Position numbers and translations under genes: made by a program
NCBI RefSeq assembly: GCF_009498275.1
Contig: NZ_CP045643.1
Location: 2,170,001-2,234,000, forward strand
Direction: 5' to 3'
DNA: 64,000 nt
Origin: Streptomyces fagopyri
GTDB taxonomy: Bacteria > Actinomycetota > Actinomycetes > Streptomycetales > Streptomycetaceae
Notes under the pieces: generated by a model
What the model was told of the DNA's origin: nothing
Seen by the model: the letters and a program-made list of their open reading frames with translations, nothing else
The model's database searches: none
Shown here: positions 43,036 through 51,449 of the stretch, piece after piece
How the letters are laid out: every line of letters begins with the position of its first letter
Position numbering within the stretch: the first letter of the stretch is position 1

Positions 43036-45432
43036 TCAGTCCTCGTGGCCGAGTTGCAGATCGCGTTCCGTGCGGCCCCCACCGGCCACCTGGAGCACGG
43101 TGGCCACCGGCGGGTAGCCGGCCGCGATGACGGTGTACTCGCCGGAGGACAGGTCGACGAAGCGGAAGGTGCCGTCGGCGCCGGTGGTGAGTGTGTCCAC
43201 GACGTTGCCCGCCGCGTCCAGGAGGGTCACCCGCGCGTCCTCCACGGGCCGTCCGCCGCCCGCCCGCACGGTGCCGCGCAGGACGGCGCCACCGGCGAGT
43301 TCGACGTCCTGGCGGGTCTCGCGGGAGGCCTGCACGCTGACCGGGAGCGCGGCCGGCCGGAACGCGGGCGCGCTGCCTGCGAGGGTGTACTCGCCCGCCA
43401 CCAACTCCGTGATGACGTAGCCTCCTTCGCGCCCGCTGCGGGTGGTGGCCACCACCTCGCCGTGGACGTTGGTCAGCGTGACCGTGGCGTCGCGCACCGG
43501 AGTCCCGTCCGCGGTCAGTACGCTCCCGGCCAGCCGGCCGGCGCCGCCGAGCACGACGTCCAGTTCCACCGGACGCTCGCCGATCGTCACGGAGACGGCC
43601 TGCGGCTGGTGCCCGCCGGCCGCGGCGATCAGGACGTACGACCCCGATCCGGGGGTGGACAGCGCGTACCGCCCGTCCTCACCGCTCGCTCCTCGCCCGA
43701 TCTGCCGGCCGGAGATGTCGATGAGGGTGAGCGCGGCGCGTGGCACGACGGTTCCGTCGGGGTGCTGCACGGTGCCGCAGACGGGGATGCCGGCGGCGTG
43801 CGTGGTGCGGGCCGGGGGGACCTGCGTGAGGGGGACGGGATCGGTGTCGGCGGCGGGGGCGTTGTGGGACACCAGCGGTTTCTCCTTGAGGAAGAAGGCG
43901 ATGAGCAGGCCGAGGACGAGCACCGGCACGAGGTAGAGGAAGATCCGCGGCATGGCGTCCGCGTAGGCCGCGATGTAGGCGTCGCGCAGGGGCGCGGGCA
44001 TCGCGTGGACGAGTTGCGGGGTCAGGGACTCGGGGTCCGGGACGGCGGTGCCCGCGCGCGCCGGGACGCGTTCGGCGAGCGCGTCCGCGAGCCGGCGGGC
44101 GAACAGCGTGCCGAAGATCGCGGCGCCGACGCTGCCGCCGATCTGCCGGAAGTAGTTGTTGGCGCTGGTCGCGGTGCCGAGGTCGGCGGGGCGCACCGAG
44201 TTCTGGACGGCGAGGACCAGCACGGGCATGACCATGCCGATACCGGCGCCGAGGACGGCCATCCAGACGCTGTAGGTCAGCCGGGGTGTGTCGACCTCCA
44301 GCCGGGAGAGCAGCCACATGCCGAGCGCCGACAGGGCGGCGCCGAGCACGGGGTAGACCTTGTAGCGGCCGGTGCGGCTGATGAGCTGGCCGGAGACGAC
44401 GGAGGCGCCGACGATGCCGCCCATCATCGGGAGCATGAGCAGTCCGGACTCGGTGGCGCTGGCCCCGTCGACCATCTGCAGGAAGGTCGGGAGATAGCTG
44501 GCGGCGCCGAAGAGGGCGACGCCGATCACCAGTCCGACCAGCGCGGTGATGTTGAAGACGCCGTCCCTGAACAGCCGTGGCGGGATGAGGGGTTCGGCGG
44601 CGAAGCGCTCGACGACGAAGAAGAGGACCGTCCCGGCGAGGGCGCCCGCGCCGAGCCCGAGGATCACCCCGGACCCCCAGGCGTACTCGGTGCCGCCCCA
44701 ACTGGTCAGCAGGACCAGGCAGGTCGAGGCGGCGGCGAGCAGCAGCACGCCGAGGACGTCGACGCGTCCCCGGCGGACGGGCTTCGGCAGTTTCAGGACG
44801 ACGGTGACGACGGCCAGTGTGAGCAGGCCGAAGGGCACGTTGACGTAGAAGCACCAGCGCCAGGAGAGGTGGTCGGTGAAGTAGCCGCCCAGGAGCGGTC
44901 CGGCGACCGAGGCGAGGCCGAACGCGGCGCCGATCAGGCCCATGAACCGGCCGCGTTCACGGGGCGGCACGATGTCGGCGATGATCGCCTGCACGCCGAT
45001 CATGAGACCGCCCGCGCCGACGCCCTGGACCGCCCGGAAGGCGATCAGCTGGTCCATGGTCTGCGCGCGTCCGGCGAGCGCCGAGCCGATCACGAAGAAC
45101 GCGATCGCGAACTGGAAGACGCCCTTGCGGCCGAAGAGGTCGCCGACCTTGCCGTAGACCGGCAGTCCGATGGTCGAGGTGAGCAGGTAGGCGGTGATCG
45201 CCCAGGACATCCGGTCCAGGCCGTGCAGTTCGCCGACGATCTTCGGGAGCGCGGTGGCGACGATCATCTGGTCCAGCGCGGCGAGCAGCAGCGCGAGCAT
45301 GAGCCCGAGGAAGACCAGCCGTACCTGGCGCGGGCCCAGCCGGTCGGGGCCGGTGGGGCCGGTCGTGTCGGAATCGGCGGGCCGCGGGGGTGCGGCGGCC
45401 GGTTCGTCCTGTACCAGAGTGATCCCGCCCAC
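43036..45432 (-). CDS. DHA2-family MFS exporter fused to three carboxypeptidase-regulatory-like domains
   Basis: A 798-residue protein. Residues about 30-530 are a 14-helix drug:H+ antiporter (EmrB/QacA type), with [17 protein letters not shown] in helix 1 and [15 protein letters not shown] in loop 2-3. Residues about 548-798 are three tandem beta-sandwich repeats of the CarboxypepD_reg type, each with G-V-...G.PV..A.V.L and GxYxI/F..L..GxYtl patterns. It starts at GTG 45432 behind GAGGGGAAC. The tail might lie outside the membrane or bind a partner. The substrate is unknown and no regulator gene adjoins. Confidence 0.88.
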   Translation of the reverse strand: MGGITLVQDEPAAAPPRPADSDTTGPTGPDRLGPRQVRLVFLGLMLALLLAALDQMIVATALPKIVGELHGLDRMSWAITAYLLTSTIGLPVYGKVGDLFGRKGVFQFAIAFFVIGSALAGRAQTMDQLIAFRAVQGVGAGGLMIGVQAIIADIVPPRERGRFMGLIGAAFGLASVAGPLLGGYFTDHLSWRWCFYVNVPFGLLTLAVVTVVLKLPKPVRRGRVDVLGVLLLAAASTCLVLLTSWGGTEYAWGSGVILGLGAGALAGTVLFFVVERFAAEPLIPPRLFRDGVFNITALVGLVIGVALFGAASYLPTFLQMVDGASATESGLLMLPMMGGIVGASVVSGQLISRTGRYKVYPVLGAALSALGMWLLSRLEVDTPRLTYSVWMAVLGAGIGMVMPVLVLAVQNSVRPADLGTATSANNYFRQIGGSVGAAIFGTLFARRLADALAERVPARAGTAVPDPESLTPQLVHAMPAPLRDAYIAAYADAMPRIFLYLVPVLVLGLLIAFFLKEKPLVSHNAPAADTDPVPLTQVPPARTTHAAGIPVCGTVQHPDGTVVPRAALTLIDISGRQIGRGASGEDGRYALSTPGSGSYVLIAAAGGHQPQAVSVTIGERPVELDVVLGGAGRLAGSVLTADGTPVRDATVTLTNVHGEVVATTRSGREGGYVITELVAGEYTLAGSAPAFRPAALPVSVQASRETRQDVELAGGAVLRGTVRAGGGRPVEDARVTLLDAAGNVVDTLTTGADGTFRFVDLSSGEYTVIAAGYPPVATVLQVAGGGRTERDLQLGHED

Positions 45433-45612
45433 GTGCCGTTCCCCTCGTCGCACTCACCGCACAATTCCCGCTTATCGCGACAACTGCGAGCAAGCGCGAC
45501 GAGTTACGGCGAACCGTCGCGTCGCGAGGAGATGCACTCGAACCGGTGAGGGCGGCAACGCGCCCTGGGGGGTTGCCTCTTGGGCCCGCGGGCCGCCGAG
45601 GCCCGCTCGGGG

Positions 45613-46056
45613 CTACTTCTCGGTCTCGGTGGCGAGCCTTTCGAGCACCAGGTCGTAGATCCGGCCGAGCCCCTTGGGCGCGAAGGTCTTCTCGAAGAAG
45701 CCGCCGATGCCGCCCGCGCCGTTCCAGACGGTGCTGACGACGACCCGCGACTTGCCCTCGCCGGCCGGGGTGACCCGCCAGGTGGTGACCATGGAGGAGT
45801 TGCGGTCCTTCTCGACGAGTTCGCCGTCGGTGGGCTCGGTGACCTCGAGCAGGCAGTCGCGGACGCGCTTGCTGGTGGCCTGGAGCTTCCAGTGGACGAG
45901 GGTGCCCTCGCCGTCGCCGCCCTCGCGCACCTCGTACTCGCTGAAGTGCTCGGGCAGCAGCTTCGAGCGGGTGCCGGTGTAGTCGGCCAGGGCGTCGAAC
46001 ACCGCCTCCGCGTCCGCCGCGATGACCCGCTCCGTCGTGGCCTCGACCTGCGCCAT
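45613..46056 (-). CDS. SRPBCC-family (polyketide cyclase-like) protein
   Basis: A 147-residue START/SRPBCC fold protein with a hydrophobic ligand pocket. The opening VEATTERVIAADAEAVFDAL, the central TWRVTPAGEGKSRVVVSTV and a C-terminal long helix (GLGRIYDLVLERLATE) are typical. It may bind a lipid or small hydrophobic molecule. The ATG at 46056 is preceded by GGAGGAAG. It is single, upstream of the MFS gene on the same strand but separated by about 180 bp. Confidence 0.87.
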   Translation of the reverse strand: MAQVEATTERVIAADAEAVFDALADYTGTRSKLLPEHFSEYEVREGGDGEGTLVHWKLQATSKRVRDCLLEVTEPTDGELVEKDRNSSMVTTWRVTPAGEGKSRVVVSTVWNGAGGIGGFFEKTFAPKGLGRIYDLVLERLATETEK

Positions 46057-46219
46057 GGCACTTCCTCCAGCACTTGGTGACTCGGGGTGTGCGGCCACCC
46101 AACCACCACGCGGGCCGCGCCCTCAAATCGGGGTCCCCACCCGGCGCTGAAGGGCCTTGGACGGGGGGCGCGGAAGGGGGCCGCGACGTGGCCGGGGAAA
46201 CCGGGTCGCACGATCAAGG

Positions 46220-46231
46220 GAACATGTGTTC
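46220..46231. promoter_or_regulatory. LexA (SOS) box
   Basis: GAAC-ATGT-GTTC matches the actinobacterial LexA consensus GAAC-N4-GTTC. It abuts the -10-like TATTCT (46232-46237) and lies 33 bp from the ATG of the Rv2578c-like gene, so LexA binding would block the promoter. Confidence 0.75.
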
Positions 46232-46263
46232 TATTCTGTGGCCAGTGCTACCGAGGAGGCCTC

Positions 46264-47328
46264 ATGCGCTGGGAGAACCTCACAGCGGACCCCGCCGGGG
46301 ACCGCGCCCGCAACGCCGTGCTGTTCGGCGCGGACGCGGTGACCACCCGCACGTTCGACACCCCGGAGTTCCGCGGGATCACGTTCCACGAGATCCGGGC
46401 CCGCTCGATCGTGAACCGGGTGCCGGGGGCCTCCCGCATGCCCTTCGAATGGACGGTCAACCCCTACCGGGGCTGCACACACGCGTGCGTGTACTGCTTC
46501 GCGCGCAGGACGCACAGTTATCTGGACCTCGACACGGGCCTCGACTTCGACTCCCAGATCGTGGTCAAGGTCAACGCGCCGGACCTGCTCCGCCGCCACC
46601 TGGGCTCCCACCGCTGGCACGGCGAGCACATCGCGATGGGCACCAACGTCGACTGCTACCAGCGGGCCGAGGGCCGCTACCGGCTGATGCCGGGCATCCT
46701 CGCCGCCCTGCGCGACCACGCGAACCCCTTCTCGATCCTGACGAAGGGCACCCTGATCCTGCGCGATCTCGACCTCCTGAAGCAGGCGTCGGACGTCACC
46801 GACGTCGGCATCTCCGTCTCCGTGGGCTTCACCGACACCGAGCTGTGGCGCACCGTGGAACCGGGCACCCCGGCGCCCGAGCGCCGCCTCGACGTCGTGC
46901 GCACCGTGACGGACCACGGCATCGGCTGCGGGGTCCTGATGGCTCCGGTGATTCCCTTCCTGGGCGACCACCCGGCTCAACTGCGCGCCACCGTGCGGGC
47001 GATCGCGGCGTCCGGGGCCACCTCCGTGACCCCGCTGGTGCTGCACCTGCGGCCCGGCGCCCGCGAGTGGTTCATGGCCTGGCTGGAGCACCACCACCCG
47101 TATCTCGTCCGCCGTTACGAGCGGCTGTACGCGGAAGGGGCGTACGCGCCCAAGTGGTACCAGCGCCGGATCACCCGTCAGGTCCACGAGCTCGCCCGGG
47201 AGTACGGCATCGGTCCCGCGCACGGGGGCGTGCCGCGCAGGATCGCCGCCGCCGGGTCGGCCGCCGTCGGGACCGCCGCCGGGACCGCCGCCGAACCGGC
47301 CGTGCCGACACAGCTCACGTTGCTCTGA
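46264..47328 (+). CDS. Rv2578c-family radical SAM protein (SplB-like)
   Basis: A 354-residue radical SAM enzyme. The [4Fe-4S] motif CxxxCxxC is in YRGCTHACVYCFARR (Cys cluster near residues 76-83). GTNVDCYQRAEGRYRLMPGI and LVLHLRPGAREWF follow in the TIM barrel. The family (Rv2578c-type, related to spore photoproduct lyase) is known in mycobacteria to be under LexA control. The ATG at 46264 lies behind GAGGAGG. A LexA box at 46220-46231 supports a DNA-damage-induced role. The reaction is not established. Confidence 0.9.
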   Translation: MRWENLTADPAGDRARNAVLFGADAVTTRTFDTPEFRGITFHEIRARSIVNRVPGASRMPFEWTVNPYRGCTHACVYCFARRTHSYLDLDTGLDFDSQIVVKVNAPDLLRRHLGSHRWHGEHIAMGTNVDCYQRAEGRYRLMPGILAALRDHANPFSILTKGTLILRDLDLLKQASDVTDVGISVSVGFTDTELWRTVEPGTPAPERRLDVVRTVTDHGIGCGVLMAPVIPFLGDHPAQLRATVRAIAASGATSVTPLVLHLRPGAREWFMAWLEHHHPYLVRRYERLYAEGAYAPKWYQRRITRQVHELAREYGIGPAHGGVPRRIAAAGSAAVGTAAGTAAEPAVPTQLTLL

Positions 47329-47514
47329 CGGGCGTTCGAGCGCCGGCGTTCCGGGACCGCGGCGTCCGAAACCTCTCTGACGTCATCCGAGCGCATCCCG
47401 CGACCCAATCGGGTCAAGTCTCGCCAGAACGGGTTCTTCCCGGCCCCCACCCCGGGACGATGCGGCGAAGGCCGTGGCGTGCACGGCTCAAAATCCTCCG
47501 TCCTGGGAGGCCTT

Positions 47515-49098
47515 GTGAAGAAACGCGCAGCTGCTCTGTGCGGGGCTGCCGCCGTGGTGGCCGGGATGATCACGTCGATCCCCGCCGACGCGAGCGCCGG
47601 CTCCGCGACCGCACCCCTCACCGTCCGGGCCGCGAAGCCCACCTGGAAGAAGTGCGGGACCAGTTCCTACCCGGCCCTCCAGTGCGCGTCCGTGAAGGTG
47701 CCGCTGGACCACTCGAAGCCGGACGGCCGGCTCATCACGCTGGCCCTCTCGCGCGTCCCGCACACCGCGAAGACGTACCAGGGGCCGCTCCTGGTGAACC
47801 CCGGCGGCCCCGGCGGCAGCGGGATCACGATGGCCGGGTTCGTCGCCTCCACACTGCCCAAGGCGGTGGCGGCGCAGTACGACGTCATCGGCTTCGACCC
47901 GCGTGGCGTGGGCGCGAGCCGGCCCGCGCTGGACTGCAGGCCCGGCCACTTCGCCCCGGTCCGGCCGGACACCGTGCCCAGCACCCCCGCCATCGAGACG
48001 GCCAACCTCGACCGCGCCCGGTCCTTCGCGACGGCGTGCGGCGAGAAGTACGCGAGCCTGCTGCCGTACATCGACACGATCAGCGCGGTCCGCGACATGG
48101 ACTCGATCCGTGCCGCGCTCGGCACCGAGAAGATCAACTACTTCGGTTACTCGTACGGCACCTACCTGGGCGCCGTCTACGCCAAGCTCTACCCGCAGCG
48201 CGTACGCCGTCTGGTGCTCGACTCCGTCGTCGACCCCTCCGGTGTCTGGTACGAGGACAACATCGGGCAGGACTACGCCTTCAACGACCGTCATCGGGCC
48301 TTCCTCGCCTGGGTCGCCAAGCACGACGCCACCTACCGGCTCGGCACCGACCCGGCCGCGGTCGAGGCCAAGTGGTACGCGATGCGCAGGGCGCTCGCCG
48401 AGAAGCCCGCGGACAAGAAGGTGGGCGCCTCCGAGCTGGAGGACACCTTCATCCCGGGCGGCTACTACAACGGTTACTGGCCCCGCCTCGCCGAGGCCTT
48501 CGCGGCGTACACGAACAAGAAGGAGACCACCCCGCTGCTCGCGGCGTACAAGAAGATCGGCGCCAAGGACGCCTCGGACGGCAACGGCTACAGCATCTAC
48601 ACCGCGGTGCAGTGCCGTGACGTGTCCTGGCCGCGCGACTGGAACCAGTGGCGCAGGGACAACTGGGCCGCGTACGGCAAGGCACCCTTCATGGTCTGGA
48701 ACAACGCCTGGTACAACGCGCCGTGCGCGTTCTGGCCGACGAGCGCGCTGCGACCGGTGGACATCTCCAACACGGCCCTGCCACCGACGCTGGTCTTCCA
48801 GGCGACCGACGACGCGGCCACCCCGTACCAGGGCGGCGTGACGGTCCATCACCAGCTGCTCGGCTCCAGCCTGGTGGTCGAACAGGGCGGCGGCAACCAC
48901 GGCATCACGCTGAGCGGGAACGCCTGCCTGGACAAGTACCTGGCGGCGTACCTCACCGACGGCAAGGTGCCGCACGGCAGCGGTGAGGCCGACGCGGTGT
49001 GCGAGAAACTGCCCGACCCGGAGCCGCTGAACACGAGGGCGGTGTCCGCCACCTCGCAGGGCGCGACCCTGCACGGGCTGCTCGGCCCCCGCGGCTGA
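47515..49098 (+). CDS. Secreted alpha/beta hydrolase (tripeptidyl aminopeptidase-like)
   Basis: A 527-residue exported serine hydrolase of the Streptomyces SlpD/SlpE/tripeptidyl-aminopeptidase type. A signal peptide (residues 1-29, cleavage near ADA-SAG) is followed by LLVNPGGPGGSG (oxyanion loop). The nucleophile elbow is INYFGYSYGTYLGAVYA, the Asp lies in VFQATDDAATPYQGG, and the His in QGGGNHGITLSG. Such enzymes remove tripeptides from protein N-termini outside the cell. It begins at GTG 47515 with GGGAGG 6 nt upstream. It stands alone with a 185-bp upstream region. Confidence 0.92.
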   Translation: MKKRAAALCGAAAVVAGMITSIPADASAGSATAPLTVRAAKPTWKKCGTSSYPALQCASVKVPLDHSKPDGRLITLALSRVPHTAKTYQGPLLVNPGGPGGSGITMAGFVASTLPKAVAAQYDVIGFDPRGVGASRPALDCRPGHFAPVRPDTVPSTPAIETANLDRARSFATACGEKYASLLPYIDTISAVRDMDSIRAALGTEKINYFGYSYGTYLGAVYAKLYPQRVRRLVLDSVVDPSGVWYEDNIGQDYAFNDRHRAFLAWVAKHDATYRLGTDPAAVEAKWYAMRRALAEKPADKKVGASELEDTFIPGGYYNGYWPRLAEAFAAYTNKKETTPLLAAYKKIGAKDASDGNGYSIYTAVQCRDVSWPRDWNQWRRDNWAAYGKAPFMVWNNAWYNAPCAFWPTSALRPVDISNTALPPTLVFQATDDAATPYQGGVTVHHQLLGSSLVVEQGGGNHGITLSGNACLDKYLAAYLTDGKVPHGSGEADAVCEKLPDPEPLNTRAVSATSQGATLHGLLGPRG

Positions 49099-49153
49099 GC
49101 GCACCCGGACGCCCGTCGGGGGCGCTGTCACACCCATGGTCCACCATGGACGC

Positions 49154-49552
49154 ATGAGTGAACCGACCCGCATTCCCGCCCCCGCCGGAGTCGCCCCCGC
49201 CGCCGCGTATTCGCACGTCGTCCTCGGCACGGGCCGCCTCGTGGCGGTCTCGGGACAGCTCGCCCTGGACGAGGACGGCGGGCTCGTCGGCGAGGGCGAC
49301 CCGGCGGCGCAGGCCCGTCAGGTCTTCGAGAACCTGCGCCGCTGTCTGGCCGCCGCGGGCGCGACCTTCGACGACGTCGTCAAACTCACCTACTTCGTCA
49401 CGGACATGGCCCATATGCCCGCCATCCGCGCGGCCCGGGACGCCCACATGCCCGCGGACCGCCTGCCGGCCGCCTCCGCGGTCCAGGTCGCCGCGCTGAT
49501 CGGCCCCGAGTTCCTGATGGAGATCGAGGCGTTCGCGGTGCTGGGCGGATGA
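49154..49552 (+). CDS. RidA-superfamily protein lacking the catalytic arginine
   Basis: A 132-residue Rid/YjgF-family protein. LVAVSGQLALDEDGGLVGEGD and QVFENLRRCLAAAGATFDDV are typical. RidA deaminases have Pro-Ala-Arg before the final strand; here the text is LPAASAVQV, so Ala106 occupies the Arg position. It is therefore not expected to hydrolyse enamines/imines as RidA does and belongs with the Rid subfamilies of unknown function. It starts at ATG 49154 with no clear ribosome-binding site. It overlaps the GNAT gene by 4 bp. Confidence 0.88.
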   Translation: MSEPTRIPAPAGVAPAAAYSHVVLGTGRLVAVSGQLALDEDGGLVGEGDPAAQARQVFENLRRCLAAAGATFDDVVKLTYFVTDMAHMPAIRAARDAHMPADRLPAASAVQVAALIGPEFLMEIEAFAVLGG

Positions 49553-50166
49553 GCGGCATCCGGGTCCGGGAGATGACCCTCGCGGACTGCGACCGGGTGT
49601 CGGAGATCCGCGTCCGCGGCTGGCGGACCGCGTACGAGGGCCTGATGCCCCGGTCGTACCTCGACGCCCTCAGTACCCGGGAGGACGCGGCGCGCCGGCG
49701 CCGCCGCTTCGCGCGGGGTGACGCCGCGGTGGTGAACCTGGTCGCGGAAGTGGCGGGCGAGGTGATCGGCTGGGCCTGCCACGGCCCGTACCGGGACGGC
49801 GAAGTCGCCCCCACGGACGTCGAGTTGTACGCGATCTACGTCGACCCGGACCGGACGGCGACCGGGGTGGGGCGCGCGCTGCTGCGGGAGTCGGCCGGGC
49901 GCTGCGCCGCCGCGGGGTACGAGCGGATGCTGCTGTGGGTGCTCAAGGACAACACGGGGGCCCGGGGGTTCTACGAGCACGCCGGATTCCGCCCCGACGG
50001 TACGGAGGAGCCGTTCGAGGCGGGCGGTGTCGAGGTGCCCGAGGTCCGCTACGCCCGCACGCTCACCGAGGCGCCCGCGCCTGCACCCACCACCACCCGC
50101 ACCGATGCCGACGCCGGTGCCGGTGTCGGTGTCGGCGCGGCCGGCGCGGCGGATTCCGTGGCCTGA
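49549..50166 (+). CDS. GNAT-family N-acetyltransferase
   Basis: A 205-residue acetyltransferase. The opening IRVREMTLADCDRVSEIR, VELYAIYVDPDRTATGVGRA (acetyl-CoA pyrophosphate loop) and MLLWVLKDNTGARGFYEHAG are canonical. Beyond about 170 the C-terminus is a low-complexity Thr/Asp/Ala/Gly tail. It starts at ATG 49549 inside the RidA-like stop (ATGA) and so is co-translated with it. Target unknown. Confidence 0.9.
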   Translation: MSGIRVREMTLADCDRVSEIRVRGWRTAYEGLMPRSYLDALSTREDAARRRRRFARGDAAVVNLVAEVAGEVIGWACHGPYRDGEVAPTDVELYAIYVDPDRTATGVGRALLRESAGRCAAAGYERMLLWVLKDNTGARGFYEHAGFRPDGTEEPFEAGGVEVPEVRYARTLTEAPAPAPTTTRTDADAGAGVGVGAAGAADSVA

Positions 50167-50503
50167 CGCGGTCCGAAACGGTCTGCCGCCGGTCGGCCCC
50201 GGCGGGTCCTTCCGGGAAGCGGCTCCGCGGGTTGTCTTCGCCGGTTCGGGGCGCTCCCGCGCGGACCCCACCCACCACGCCCGGAACGCCCCTCCGCCAC
50301 ACACCCGAGCGATGAGCGCGGCCGACGCGGCACTGCTGGGGGGCGGCCCGCCGTCCGACCCTCACCGAACACCAGCGACCCACGACCGTCAGCCGCTCGC
50401 GACCCGCCCCCGGACGCGACCCCCACCCGCGGGCGGGAACGGACGGCGGCGGTTCGGGTGGGCGAGCACCGGGCAGGACATCCGGTCGGCGGGGGGGCAC
50501 GCG
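50167..50503. other. Gene-less 337-bp convergent spacer
   Basis: Lies between the GNAT stop and the HEAT-protein stop. No gene is supported; short frames are Arg/Pro-rich. GC-rich runs are present but no long perfect stem was found. Confidence 0.5.
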
Positions 50504-51073
50504 TCAGTCGGGCAGCCGCGCCAGCGCGCGCACCGCCTCCTCGGCGAGGACGGGATGGGCGAGCGCGTCGTTCAGGACGGGTCTCGCCCGGGCGTCGCCC
50601 AGCGCGCCGAGTCCCGTCACGCAGGCCAGGGCGACGGTGCGGTGCGGATCGTGCGGGCGCAGCCTGCGCCGCAACGTGGTGACCAGCGCGGGTACGGCCT
50701 CGGGGGCGCGCAGCTCGACCAGCAGCCGAACCGGATGCAGCGCGTAGGCGACGCGCAGTTCGTTGGTGGCGAGCGCGGCCGCCGCACGGGCCGTGCGCGG
50801 ATCACCGAGCCGCGCGAGGGCGTGGGCCGCGGACGCGCAGCGTCGTGGCTCGCGGTGGTTGAGCAGCAGGACGAGCGCCTCGAAGGCGCGACCGTCCCCG
50901 GCGGCCCCGAGCCGGAAGGCCGCCAGCTCCCGTGCCCACAGCGGCTGCCCCGGTTCGGTCAGCGCCGCCGCCAGTACGTCGAGGTCCTCGGTCGCCACGA
51001 GTCGGTCGTACGCCGGCGAGGCCCCCGCCTCGTTTCGTAAACGCTCCGTGAGTGATCGCAACTCCTCGTCCAT
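50504..51073 (-). CDS. HEAT-repeat protein
   Basis: A 189-residue helical-repeat protein. Four to five HEAT/PBS-lyase-type repeats are visible from about residue 35: PLWARELAAFRLGAAGDGRA, CASAAHALARLGDPRTARAA, APEAVPALVTTLRRRL and RTVALACVTGLGALGDARAR. These fold into a curved scaffold for protein binding; the partner is unknown. TAGTCT on the minus strand (51086-51081) ends 7 nt before the ATG at 51073 and no ribosome-binding site is seen, so the message is probably leaderless. Confidence 0.87.
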   Translation of the reverse strand: MDEELRSLTERLRNEAGASPAYDRLVATEDLDVLAAALTEPGQPLWARELAAFRLGAAGDGRAFEALVLLLNHREPRRCASAAHALARLGDPRTARAAAALATNELRVAYALHPVRLLVELRAPEAVPALVTTLRRRLRPHDPHRTVALACVTGLGALGDARARPVLNDALAHPVLAEEAVRALARLPD

Positions 51074-51449
51074 GCCGCCGAGACTAGATGCGGTGCCGCC
51101 GCGTGGGGACGTACATCACGAACTCGGGGGCTGGCGTGCTCGTTACCGGCGGGTTAAGCTCAGACGAGCGAGTTACCCACTCGTGCATTCCTCAGGGCGG
51201 CCTGGTGACGCAGCCGCCGTGAGAGCAGTCGGTTCGGTGCTTCAGGCACCGCAGTACGACATGGCTCCGGGACAGAGCCGGTCGGCTTCACCGTTCACCG
51301 GGTACGCCCTCGCGGGCCTCCCGGCCCGGACGGCACCGGGCGTGTGCGCTCGTCAGCCCGGCAGCACCCGTAATGCTCCGCACCCCGTGCGCTCCTCGGC
51401 GCATCCGTGCGTCCTCTCCTCAGTCGTCACCCTCATCTGGAGTCCCGCG
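51074..51449. other. Divergent 376-bp region with hairpins in the dehydrogenase leader
   Basis: Upstream of the 3-hydroxyacyl-CoA dehydrogenase gene, a TAAGCT element near 51155 could be a -10 and would give a leader of about 280 nt. Two hairpins are visible: CGGTGC/GCACCG (51235-51240 with 51246-51251) and GGCTC/GAGCC (51263-51267 with 51275-51279). At the left edge is the leaderless promoter of the HEAT gene (51081-51086). No known riboswitch class was recognised. Confidence 0.45.
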
